From positions 1 to 64,000 of the forward strand of contig JAUYMU010000061.1 of assembly GCA_030698405.1 (NCBI GenBank): a stretch of DNA of 64,000 bases, in the 5' to 3' direction. The position numbers and the translations under genes are program-made. The notes under the pieces were generated by a model. It worked only from the letters and a program-made list of their open reading frames with translations, did not search any database and was not told where the DNA came from. Positions 57,288 through 64,000 of the stretch are shown piece by piece (the first letter of the stretch is position 1; every line of letters begins with the position of its first letter). The stretch is from Bacteroidota bacterium. Its GTDB lineage: Bacteria; Bacteroidota; Bacteroidia; Bacteroidales; Prolixibacteraceae.

Positions 57288-57372
57288 CCGTCGGCTAAAG
57301 CCAGACGGCAAAGGATAGTACAATTATCATTAGAAGTGCTGATATCCTTTGCCGTTCGCCTTTAGGCAACGG
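57288..57372. repeat. REP-like palindromic element, copy C
   Basis: The left arm 57288-57317 (CCGTCGGCTAAAGCC then GACGGCAAAGGATA) and the right arm 57343-57372 (TATCCTTTGCCGTTCGCC then TTTAGGCAACGG) pair along most of their length, with a 25-base loop. Small flanking hairpins (GGGGCTAAAGCCC at 57254 and GGGCTTAACCC at 57394) belong to the same element. This is the most complete of three copies in the window. Confidence 0.8.
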
Positions 57373-57409
57373 ACTTGAAAATTCATTTTGAATTGGGCTT
57401 AACCCAAAA

Positions 57410-59257
57410 CTATTTATCATTATTTTCTAACGGAATTTGTGATTTCATTTCTGATTCCTGCATCTTTCGGAATTCGGCTCTGGCATCCACCACGTAAACA
57501 CTTCCGGGGTAATCTGTCAGCATTTTTTTATACAGTTCCATTGCCTCCTCTTTTCTGTTCAGTTTATTTTGGTAGATAGCAGCGAGCTGAAAAAGTGCAT
57601 CGTCAGCCAGCATTTCCCAACTATTATCCTTTACGATGGATGCAAGCAAAACAGCGGCTTCTTCGTATTTTCCCTGTTTCTGAAAAATGTTGGCTTTCCT
57701 GAAATTCACATCGTCGGTAAGCGAATGAAATGCATATAGTTTACTGATAGAATCGAGTGTTGTCAATGCTTTTGCAGAATGATTGCGGAATAAATGCAGG
57801 TCGGCACGGGCAAACATCCGGAGCGGAGTTGCAGTAGAATCATCTTCCATGTTCTCGCTGATAAAAAGTGCCTGTTCCATGGCATCATTGGCAATCAGTT
57901 TCGAAGTGCTGGCTTTCAAGGCATCGAGCTGTGCTTTTGCCCACGCAAAATTTCCCATGTAATAACCCAGCTTGGCCTTTTTGAACTTCACATCGTCGGC
58001 AAGCAAATTACTTTTGTTGCTTTCAATTACCTGCGAATAAGTGATCACCGCTTCCCAAAGGTCGCCCGAATAGACGTAAATGTCCGACAATTCAGCCTTC
58101 ATCATCGATATTTGTTGCTGATTGATTCCTTTTAAAACCAGTCCTTCTGTTAAAACCTGAATGGCTTCATCAGGTTTGTCGAGGTAAAAAGCCAGCAAAT
58201 GGGCATATTGTGTCTGAAGTCCGGAGGTTTCAGGAGAAATACCCAGAATGGCAAATGCTTGTAAAAATTGTTCTTTCAACGTATTGGCCTGTGTCAAATC
58301 CAAAGTTCCGGACTCCACAAAACGGGTGTAATACATTTGCATCCGTTGCTGGCTGGCCAGATTATAGTATTCCGCCCGCTTCCCTTTGCTGATCAGGTAA
58401 TCGTAGGCTTTTACCGCCTCATCGTAATTTTTATTGGTTGCCGACACATTCGCCATCGCGAAAATATTGCCGTCTTCCAGGCCCGTTCTCTTATCAAGCG
58501 AAATGGCCTGCCGTGTGGCTGCCGTAAAATTTTTATCCTGAATGAATAACCAAATCAACAGACGGGTATATAAAATCTGTGCAGGATCCTGTTGAATCCG
58601 TTTCAGGATATAAGTTTTCATTTGATTGCTGATTTCCTGATCGTTGTCAACCGACAAAACTGCCTGAAGATTGCTTTTTACAATTTCAAGGTTGGTGTCA
58701 TTTTGTTTCGACCATTCAAGATATTCGTTCAGCATCGCGTCGTAGTTGCGCAGGTAATAATAAATGCGCCCCAGTTCGTAGTTAAACATTGCGGGATTTC
58801 CAGCCCTGCCTTTTATGTAAACTTTTTCAGCAAATTCAAATTCGCGCCGGTTTATAAACTGGTTCGACAAATTCATAAATGTCGCCGGATTATTCGAGAG
58901 CAATGAGATTGCCTTTTCATACATTTTTACCGATTCTGCTACCTGTCCCTGCGCCTTTTTCAGAAAACCCCACTGAACATACCAATACGAATCGGATGAA
59001 TTTCCCCGAATCCCTTTCCTGATCTCCTTCTCCGCTTTGTCAAAATCCGGAATGCCCAGCAGACAATCGAGGTAAATGTTGAAATAGCCTTCGGATTTGG
59101 TATTTGCATACAATTGCCCGTAAAGTTCGGCGGCTTTACTAAACTCCTTGTTCTGATAATACTGACTGGCCAGAATTGACATATTCTGTACGTCAGTATT
59201 TTGCCCCCAAACGAACACAGGCGCCAACAGAAATATAATCCAGACCAAAGTCTTCAT
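57410..59257 (-). CDS. Secreted TPR protein
   Basis: The 615-residue protein has a signal peptide (MKTLVWIIFLLAPVFVWG) and is otherwise built of tetratricopeptide repeats. Clear examples are KEFSKAAELYGQLYANTKSE, GQVAESVKMYEKAISLLSNN and the C-terminal EEAVLLAS and EEAMELYKKMLTDYPGS. TPRs scaffold protein complexes; in Bacteroidota such proteins also occur in type IX secretion and peptidoglycan-linked assemblies. No specific role can be fixed. REP copy C follows its stop. Confidence 0.85.
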   Translation of the reverse strand: MKTLVWIIFLLAPVFVWGQNTDVQNMSILASQYYQNKEFSKAAELYGQLYANTKSEGYFNIYLDCLLGIPDFDKAEKEIRKGIRGNSSDSYWYVQWGFLKKAQGQVAESVKMYEKAISLLSNNPATFMNLSNQFINRREFEFAEKVYIKGRAGNPAMFNYELGRIYYYLRNYDAMLNEYLEWSKQNDTNLEIVKSNLQAVLSVDNDQEISNQMKTYILKRIQQDPAQILYTRLLIWLFIQDKNFTAATRQAISLDKRTGLEDGNIFAMANVSATNKNYDEAVKAYDYLISKGKRAEYYNLASQQRMQMYYTRFVESGTLDLTQANTLKEQFLQAFAILGISPETSGLQTQYAHLLAFYLDKPDEAIQVLTEGLVLKGINQQQISMMKAELSDIYVYSGDLWEAVITYSQVIESNKSNLLADDVKFKKAKLGYYMGNFAWAKAQLDALKASTSKLIANDAMEQALFISENMEDDSTATPLRMFARADLHLFRNHSAKALTTLDSISKLYAFHSLTDDVNFRKANIFQKQGKYEEAAVLLASIVKDNSWEMLADDALFQLAAIYQNKLNRKEEAMELYKKMLTDYPGSVYVVDARAEFRKMQESEMKSQIPLENNDK

Positions 59258-59373
59258 GAATGCTTTTTAAAATTGAACTACAAAAATAACAATCAAAAGC
59301 TTTCGTGGCCGGTAAATCTGAGATTTATGGAAGAAATTGAACCAGAGTAAAGAACTTGTCATATTTCTCAAAA

Positions 59374-59561
59374 AGAATAGAACGCGGATTACAACGGATT
59401 AAGCGGATTATCACAGATTATAAATTCAATATGGATTATAAACGGATTTTTATTCATGCAAGCATGAATGATAAGAGCGTAAATGGTGAAAATCGTTCCG
59501 ACAAGTCGGAATGAAAATCCGTTGTAATCAGCCAGATCAGCGATAATCCGCGTTCCATTCT
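59374..59561. repeat. MITE-like inverted-repeat element
   Basis: The ends AGAATAGAACGCGGATTA (59374-59391) and TAATCCGCGTTCCATTCT (59544-59561) match inverted in 17 of 18 bases. Inner segments ATTACAACGGATT (59388-59400) and AATCCGTTGTAAT (59516-59528) also pair. The interior (about 115 bases) contains a small palindrome TTCCGACAAGTCGGAA. No coding frame is supported in the 349-base gap 59258-59606. Confidence 0.65.
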
Positions 59562-59591
59562 AATTTTGTTACTTACTTCGGTTTTAAAAAG

Positions 59592-59599
59592 TAATTTTG
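59592..59599 (+). promoter_or_regulatory. Candidate lipA promoter -7 box
   Basis: TAATTTTG fits TAnnTTTG 17 bases before the lipA ATG. A TTTG lies at 59565-59568, 23 bases upstream, slightly longer than the usual spacing. Confidence 0.4.
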
Positions 59600-59615
59600 C
59601 GAAAATTTGTACCCG

Positions 59616-60479
59616 ATGACAACAGAAATGAAAGGAAGGGAACGGCTTCCGCGGTGGATGAAAATGCAAATGCCCAAAGGCGAAAGTTATTCGAAGGTTA
59701 AAAATCTGGTTGCCGAACACCAGCTTCACACCATATGCACCAGTGGAAATTGCCCAAATATTGGAGAATGCTGGAACAGGGGAACCGCCACCTTCATGAT
59801 TTTGGGCGATATTTGCACCCGAAACTGTAAATTCTGTGGAGTAACAACCGGAAAGCCTTTTGCTCCTGATGCCGAAGAACCCAAACGAATTGCAGAATCG
59901 GTGCGCGTGATGCAACTTAAACATGCTGTAATCACCTCGGTTGACCGCGACGATTTGCCTGATTTGGGAGCCGGTTTTTGGGCTGAAACCATTCAGGAGG
60001 TAAAAATGCTAAATCCTGAAACAAGCATTGAGGTGCTGATTCCCGATTTTCAGGGGAAAGCAGAACTGATTCAGAAAGTAATAAAAGCTGCCCCGGAAGT
60101 GATTTCGCACAACATGGAAACCGTTGAACGGCTCACCCCGCAAATTCGCAGCGCGGCCAAATACAGCACCAGCCTTGAAGTTATTCGATTTATCGCAGCT
60201 TCCGGACTTGTTGCCAAATCGGGAATTATGCTCGGATTGGGAGAAACAGAACCCGAAGTCTTGCAGGTAATGGACGACCTTCGGGCAGTTGGCTGCAAAG
60301 TGATGACCATCGGACAATATCTGGCGCCAACGCTGACACACATTCAGGTAAAAGAATACATTACTCCTGAACAATTTGAACGCTACCGAACAATCGGTCT
60401 CGAAAAGGGTTTTTCATACGTGGAAAGCAGTCCGCTGGTACGATCGTCGTATCGGGCAGATGCACATGTAGAGGCATGA
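59616..60479 (+). CDS. lipA: Lipoyl synthase
   Basis: The ATG at 59616 gives 287 residues; a TTG at 59607 would add three. LipA inserts sulfur into octanoyl groups using two [4Fe-4S] clusters. The auxiliary cluster motif is ICTSGNCPNIGECW (about 40-53) and the radical SAM motif is CTRNCKFCGV (about 68-77); the end RSSYRADAH is conserved in LipA. The gene forms an operon with a DUF2442 gene and lipB, so the octanoyl transfer and sulfur insertion steps are linked. Confidence 0.97.
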   Translation: MTTEMKGRERLPRWMKMQMPKGESYSKVKNLVAEHQLHTICTSGNCPNIGECWNRGTATFMILGDICTRNCKFCGVTTGKPFAPDAEEPKRIAESVRVMQLKHAVITSVDRDDLPDLGAGFWAETIQEVKMLNPETSIEVLIPDFQGKAELIQKVIKAAPEVISHNMETVERLTPQIRSAAKYSTSLEVIRFIAASGLVAKSGIMLGLGETEPEVLQVMDDLRAVGCKVMTIGQYLAPTLTHIQVKEYITPEQFERYRTIGLEKGFSYVESSPLVRSSYRADAHVEA

Positions 60480-60537
60480 ATCCAAAAGTGAGCGAACTTT
60501 TCACTAATTTTGAATCAATCCTTTTAAATCTGAATTG

Positions 60538-60768
60538 ATGTTTACCGTTGAAAAAGCATGGTACGAAAACGAAATGATTTGCATGATTCTTTCTGATAAA
60601 AAAGAGATCCGTTTCCCTGTTTATCTGAATGAAAAATTGAGAAATGCCACGCAATCCCAAGTCGGCAATATTGAAATAATTTGTGGCGGAACTGGATTAA
60701 ACTGGCCCGAATTAGATGAGGATTTATCAGTAACCGGTATTCTGGAAGGCAGGTTCGGAAAAGTTTAG
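60538..60768 (+). CDS. DUF2442 domain protein
   Basis: The 76-residue product begins MFTVEKAWYENEMICMILSD and ends LNWPELDEDLSVTGILEG, which matches the DUF2442 family (small antitoxin-like or regulatory proteins that bind in a beta-sheet; many are listed near toxins or mobile genes). It sits between lipA and lipB, only 21 bases before lipB, so it is co-transcribed with both. A regulatory role in lipoylation is possible but not proven. Confidence 0.82.
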   Translation: MFTVEKAWYENEMICMILSDKKEIRFPVYLNEKLRNATQSQVGNIEIICGGTGLNWPELDEDLSVTGILEGRFGKV

Positions 60769-60789
60769 AATTAATAATATTTCACACAA

Positions 60790-61458
60790 ATGGCCAATTT
60801 CAATTACGAAGACCTCGGTCTGAAAGACTACAAAGAATGCTGGGATTATCAGGAAACGATACATGCCCGGGTGGTTGCCGACAAACTGGAGAACAAAAAA
60901 AGCAGCGATATCAATCGTTTTTTGCTGGTCGAGCATCCGCATGTTTACACGCTTGGTAAAAGCGGCGACGAGCACAATCTGCTCATCAATGGCGATTTCC
61001 TGAAAAAAATCGATGCCGTTTATTACAAAATCAACCGCGGCGGCGACATTACATACCACGGTCCCGGCCAATTGGTTGGCTACCCGATAATTGATCTTGA
61101 AAACTACAAAATAGGGGTGAAAGATTTCATTTTCAAAATGGAACAAGCCATCATTCAAACCATTGCCGAATACGGTTTGGAGGGCGGCCTGAAAGATGGA
61201 GCCACCGGCGTTTGGCTGGATCCAACCATTCCGGCAAAGTCGCGAAAAATAAGTGCGATTGGCGTGCGCATCAGCCGGTATGTTTCGATGCACGGTTTCG
61301 CGCTGAACGTGAATACCGACATGCGCTATTTCAACTACATCAATCCCTGCGGGTTCATTACATACGGAGTCACTTCAATCGAAAAGGAACTTGGGAGAAA
61401 AATCGACATGCAGGAAGTTAAAGAAATAGTGAAAGCGAAATTCAATCAGATTTATTGA
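60790..61458 (+). CDS. lipB: Octanoyltransferase LipB
   Basis: The 222-residue protein has the LipB signature GGDITYHGPGQLVGYPIIDL (about 79-98) and the active-site Cys in NPCGFITYGVTSI (about 179-191), with Lys-Asn-type residues around RKISAIGVRI. It moves octanoyl groups from ACP to target enzymes. The gene ends one base before the convergent SRPBCC gene. Length and motifs are normal. Confidence 0.96.
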   Translation: MANFNYEDLGLKDYKECWDYQETIHARVVADKLENKKSSDINRFLLVEHPHVYTLGKSGDEHNLLINGDFLKKIDAVYYKINRGGDITYHGPGQLVGYPIIDLENYKIGVKDFIFKMEQAIIQTIAEYGLEGGLKDGATGVWLDPTIPAKSRKISAIGVRISRYVSMHGFALNVNTDMRYFNYINPCGFITYGVTSIEKELGRKIDMQEVKEIVKAKFNQIY

Positions 61459-61941
61459 TCAGGACTGTTTATACGCCTGCTCCAGAAATTTTTCCCTGTA
61501 TTCAAATATTTGCCGAAGTTGTTTCTTCACAAAAATGAAATGAGCGATTCGTCCCAGAAATCCGAACGGCAACTTGTACGAAACACGGTCGGTCATTAAA
61601 ACTCCGTTCCCCTGAACTTCGAAATGATGCTCGTGGTGCCACATACGGTATGGACCAAACCGCTGTTCGTCCACAAAAAACCGACCTTCAGAAACATGGG
61701 TAATTTCAGTCACCCAATTGGTTGTAAAGCCGGGAAACGGTGACACTTTATAGGTAATTATTTGTCCGGTGTACATTTTACCTGCTGCTCCTGAAGTGAT
61801 GATAAAACCCATTTGTTCAGGAGTAATTTTTGAAAGATTTCCGGGCGATGAGAAAAAATCCCAGGCTTCGGCGATTGGTATTCCTATAAATTGTTTGACT
61901 TCCAGCGTGTAAATACCGGAATGTGATTTGATTGAAATCAT
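61459..61941 (-). CDS. SRPBCC-family protein
   Basis: The 160-residue product has the START-like SRPBCC layout: HSGIYTLEVKQFIGIPIAEA at the start, WDFFSSPGNLSKITPEQMGF and a C-terminal long helix (KKQLRQIFEYREKFLEQAYK). It shows the 'coenzyme Q-binding/polyketide cyclase-like' pattern of ligand-carrying proteins, but no catalytic residues are clear. It abuts lipB convergently, with the two stops adjacent and no room for a terminator. Confidence 0.85.
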   Translation of the reverse strand: MISIKSHSGIYTLEVKQFIGIPIAEAWDFFSSPGNLSKITPEQMGFIITSGAAGKMYTGQIITYKVSPFPGFTTNWVTEITHVSEGRFFVDEQRFGPYRMWHHEHHFEVQGNGVLMTDRVSYKLPFGFLGRIAHFIFVKKQLRQIFEYREKFLEQAYKQS

Positions 61942-62098
61942 GATGAATTGTTTTTTGTAACGATTATTAAACCGGAAAGTATTGGTATTGTTTAATCAAA
62001 TTTCAGATTTAATAAACAAGATGGATTTGGTTTTTGCGATTTGGCTGATAAAATGCACCAGTTTAGCAAAGCTCAAAAGCATCCAAAAATAAAATTTA

Positions 62099-62106
62099 TA
62101 ACTTTG
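62099..62106 (+). promoter_or_regulatory. Candidate dapL promoter -7 box
   Basis: TAACTTTG fits the Bacteroidota -7 consensus exactly and lies 40 bases before the ATG. No clear TTTG is seen at the usual distance. Confidence 0.4.
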
Positions 62107-62146
62107 GCCGTTCCTTAAGAATAATAACATTTAAAAACAACATACG

Positions 62147-63376
62147 ATGGCATTGATTAACGAGAATTACCTGAAACTTCAGGCGGGATATTTGTTTCCC
62201 GAAATTGGAAGAAGAGTGCGAGAATTTGCAGCAGCCAACCCTGATAAAAATATCATCAGAATGGGGATCGGCGATGTTACACAACCGCTGGTTCCAGCAG
62301 TAATAAAGGCTTTCCACGAAGGTGTTGAAGAATTGGCCAATGCTGCCACCTTCAAAGGTTACGGACCGGAACAAGGCTACGATTTCCTGCGCGATGCCAT
62401 CGCTTTGAACGATTACCAAAACCGCGGAGTTGATATTTCTGCCGACGATATTTTCGTGTCAGACGGTTCGAAATGCGATACCGGAAACATTCAGGAAATA
62501 TTTGGGGCAGGCAACAAAATTGCGATCTGCGACCCGGTTTATCCGGTTTATGCCGATACTACCGTTATGTCGGGCAAAACAGGCACGATGCAAAGCAACG
62601 GTTATTTCGACGGAATTATTTACATGCCTTGCAACGAGGCAAATGGTTTTATTCCTGAATTGCCCACCGAACGGCCGGACCTGATTTTCCTTTGCTATCC
62701 GAACAATCCAACCGGAACTGTTGCCAGCAAGGAAGAACTAAAAAAATGGGTGGATTATGCCCGCACCAATAAATGCATTATCCTTTACGATGCAGCTTAT
62801 GAATCGTACATTACCGATGATTCGATTCCCCATTCGATATTTGAAATTGAAGGCGCAAAAGAGGTTGCTTTAGAATTCCGTAGTTTCTCGAAAACAGCCG
62901 GTTTCACCGGAACGCGTTGCGCATTTACTGTTATTCCGAAAGAACTGAAAGCCTACGACAGCGAAGGAAATGCCCATCCGGTAAAACCGCTTTGGAACCG
63001 GCGCCATACTACCAAATTCAACGGAGTTTCTTATCCGGTGCAGAAAGCAGCAGCTGCAATTTATTCCGAAGAAGGTAAAAAGCAAGTAAAGGAAGTGGTT
63101 AATTATTACCTCGAAAATGCCCGCATCATGCTTGAAAGTCTGAAAAAAACCGGATTCACCGTGTTTGGTGGTGTGAATGCGCCTTATGTTTGGGTTAAAA
63201 CTCCGAACAGCATGAAATCATGGGATTTCTTCGACAAGCTGCTGAACGAAGCCAATGTGGTCGGAACGCCCGGCTCCGGATTTGGTCCGTCGGGCGAAGG
63301 TTATTTCCGCTTTTCCGCTTTTGCCGACCGGGCCAATGTACTGGATGCAATGGAAAGAATTAAAAATCTGAAGTAA
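62147..63376 (+). CDS. dapL: LL-diaminopimelate aminotransferase
   Basis: The 409-residue protein is a PLP-dependent class I/II aminotransferase with the DapL features: [55 protein letters not shown], and the PLP lysine in [15 protein letters not shown]. DapL converts tetrahydrodipicolinate directly to LL-diaminopimelate, a lysine and peptidoglycan precursor, in the bacteria that lack the succinylase or acetylase route. It has its own promoter and ends at a long hairpin at 63384. Confidence 0.97.
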   Translation: MALINENYLKLQAGYLFPEIGRRVREFAAANPDKNIIRMGIGDVTQPLVPAVIKAFHEGVEELANAATFKGYGPEQGYDFLRDAIALNDYQNRGVDISADDIFVSDGSKCDTGNIQEIFGAGNKIAICDPVYPVYADTTVMSGKTGTMQSNGYFDGIIYMPCNEANGFIPELPTERPDLIFLCYPNNPTGTVASKEELKKWVDYARTNKCIILYDAAYESYITDDSIPHSIFEIEGAKEVALEFRSFSKTAGFTGTRCAFTVIPKELKAYDSEGNAHPVKPLWNRRHTTKFNGVSYPVQKAAAAIYSEEGKKQVKEVVNYYLENARIMLESLKKTGFTVFGGVNAPYVWVKTPNSMKSWDFFDKLLNEANVVGTPGSGFGPSGEGYFRFSAFADRANVLDAMERIKNLK

Positions 63377-63383
63377 AATTTTC

Positions 63384-63445
63384 AACCACGGATTTCACGG
63401 ATCTAAGCAGATTAAAATCTGTGATAATCTGTGAAATTCATGGTT
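63384..63445. terminator. Long hairpin between dapL and ORF6N gene
   Basis: AACCACGGATTTCACGGAT on the left pairs with the right arm ending ATGGTT at 63445 over most of about 28 bases, with an inner AGATT/AATCT core. It separates two convergent genes. It shares the CACGGATT motif with the element at 59374. Confidence 0.65.
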
Positions 63446-63462
63446 AATTTTCAACCTAAAAA

Positions 63463-63999
63463 TTAGTTCCGGTTTTTATATCCTATTGGCTTGCGGGATT
63501 TAACTTCTTCTCGTTTAGTGATCAGTTCATCAAGGTAATTAAAAACAAGCTCAATGTTCTTGTCCTGATTTTGAAGCTTTTTCTTAATCTCTTCGATTTC
63601 TATCTTCAGGCTTAAAGTATCTGTCAACATTTGCCTTATACGCGTGAAGATTCTCATGATTTGGATGTTGACACTTATTGCTTTTTTGCTGTTCAACACA
63701 CTTGAGAGCATCAAAACTCCATATTCGGTGAAAGCCATTGGGGCATAACGAGAACCACCCCAACTTGAGGTCGCAAATTGCGACCTCAAGTTTGAATATT
63801 CGTCATCTGTCAATTCGAACATAAAATCCTCCGGGAACCTAAACAGATTGCGCTTGACAGCTTCTTTTAACCTTTTGGTTTCTACACTATATAACTCTGC
63901 TAAATCTCTGTCAAGCATAACCTTCTGGCCTCTGATTAGATAAATTTTATCCATGATTCGTTCGTCAGGAATCAAAATGCCGGCGTTTTCTATTGTCAT
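63463..63999 (-). CDS. ORF6N-domain DNA-binding protein
   Basis: This 178-residue protein starts at 63999, almost at the window edge. The ORF6N (KilA-N/AntA-related) domain includes ERIMDKIYLIRGQKVMLDRD, FPEDFMFELTDDEYSNLRSQ and SWGGSRYAPMAFTEYGVLML, followed by a coiled coil and the tail ELVFNYLDELITKREE...IGYKNRN. Such proteins are common in phages and other mobile DNA in Bacteroidota and probably act in regulation. A broken relative lies at 3964-4113. The SQFATSS region is coded by a perfect palindrome at 63762-63792. Confidence 0.9.
   Translation of the reverse strand: MTIENAGILIPDERIMDKIYLIRGQKVMLDRDLAELYSVETKRLKEAVKRNLFRFPEDFMFELTDDEYSNLRSQFATSSWGGSRYAPMAFTEYGVLMLSSVLNSKKAISVNIQIMRIFTRIRQMLTDTLSLKIEIEEIKKKLQNQDKNIELVFNYLDELITKREEVKSRKPIGYKNRN
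63762..63792. repeat. Perfect palindrome inside the ORF6N gene
   Basis: Two 15-base arms (AACTTGAGGTCGCAA and its complement) meet around one base. A two-mismatch version lies in the ORF6N remnant at 4075-4107, so the dyad is a conserved part of these genes. Confidence 0.75.
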
Positions 64000-64000
64000 C

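Noticed and set aside
57240-57409. Gene between the DMT transporter and the TPR gene
   Set aside because: The gap is filled by REP copy C and its flanking hairpins.

Overview
The window looks like a chromosomal segment of a Bacteroidota bacterium, probably of the Marinilabiliales/Bacteroidales type. The evidence is a C-terminal type IX secretion sorting domain on a large secreted protease, many lipoproteins and TonB/SusC-style surface proteins, LytS/LytTR two-component genes, LL-diaminopimelate aminotransferase, and promoters of the Bacteroidota form (TTTG, about 20 bases, TAnnTTTG-like). Base composition is moderate to AT-rich, and intergenic DNA is full of small hairpin repeats. No rRNA, tRNA or CRISPR array was seen.

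Layout. 0-8 kb: a truncated tRNA(Val)-adenine methyltransferase gene, an exported aldo/keto reductase, then an accessory patch (unknown genes, a possible PD-(D/E)XK-type protein, a decayed ORF6N gene, a hipBA module) lying beside comM. The hipBA module is bracketed by two copies of the comM 3' end. 8-18.4 kb: GNAT and MmcQ proteins, then a leftward carbohydrate/uronate-type cluster (SDR oxidoreductase, Gfo/Idh/MocA oxidoreductase, two DUF6807 proteins, a uroporphyrinogen-decarboxylase-like protein) divergent from an AraC regulator that has two helically phased repeats in front of it, then an M20 dipeptidase. 18.4-31.2 kb: a frameshifted PIN toxin with its antitoxin, a LytS/LytR pair, a TonB-dependent receptor, an operon of thioredoxin-like lipoprotein, lpxH-type hydrolase, KAS III-like synthase and Gfo/Idh enzyme, then ribF and ahcY.

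31-52.5 kb is the most unusual part. It is a leftward island of lipoproteins, a giant C10 (streptopain-like) protease with a type IX tail, and a eukaryotic-like phosphosignalling cluster: Ser/Thr kinase with a MORN repeat, PP2C phosphatase, two FHA proteins, stand-alone and fused zinc ribbons, a PEGA-repeat surface protein, a membrane protein with five PWGE motifs, a TRL-like lipoprotein and a LytTR regulator. Three promoters here (in front of the DUF2135 lipoprotein, the C10 protease and the PWGE protein) share a conserved ~40-base upstream box placed identically relative to the -33/-7 elements. Three lipoprotein genes share a different structured 5' leader. Together these suggest one co-regulated, envelope-facing phosphosignalling and secretion system that I cannot match to a described one.

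52.5-64 kb is mostly housekeeping: a Rieske-like lipoprotein, greA, a HIT protein, a MazF-type toxin-antitoxin pair, ruvC, a DMT transporter, a TPR protein, lipA-DUF2442-lipB, an SRPBCC protein, dapL, and an intact ORF6N gene at the edge.
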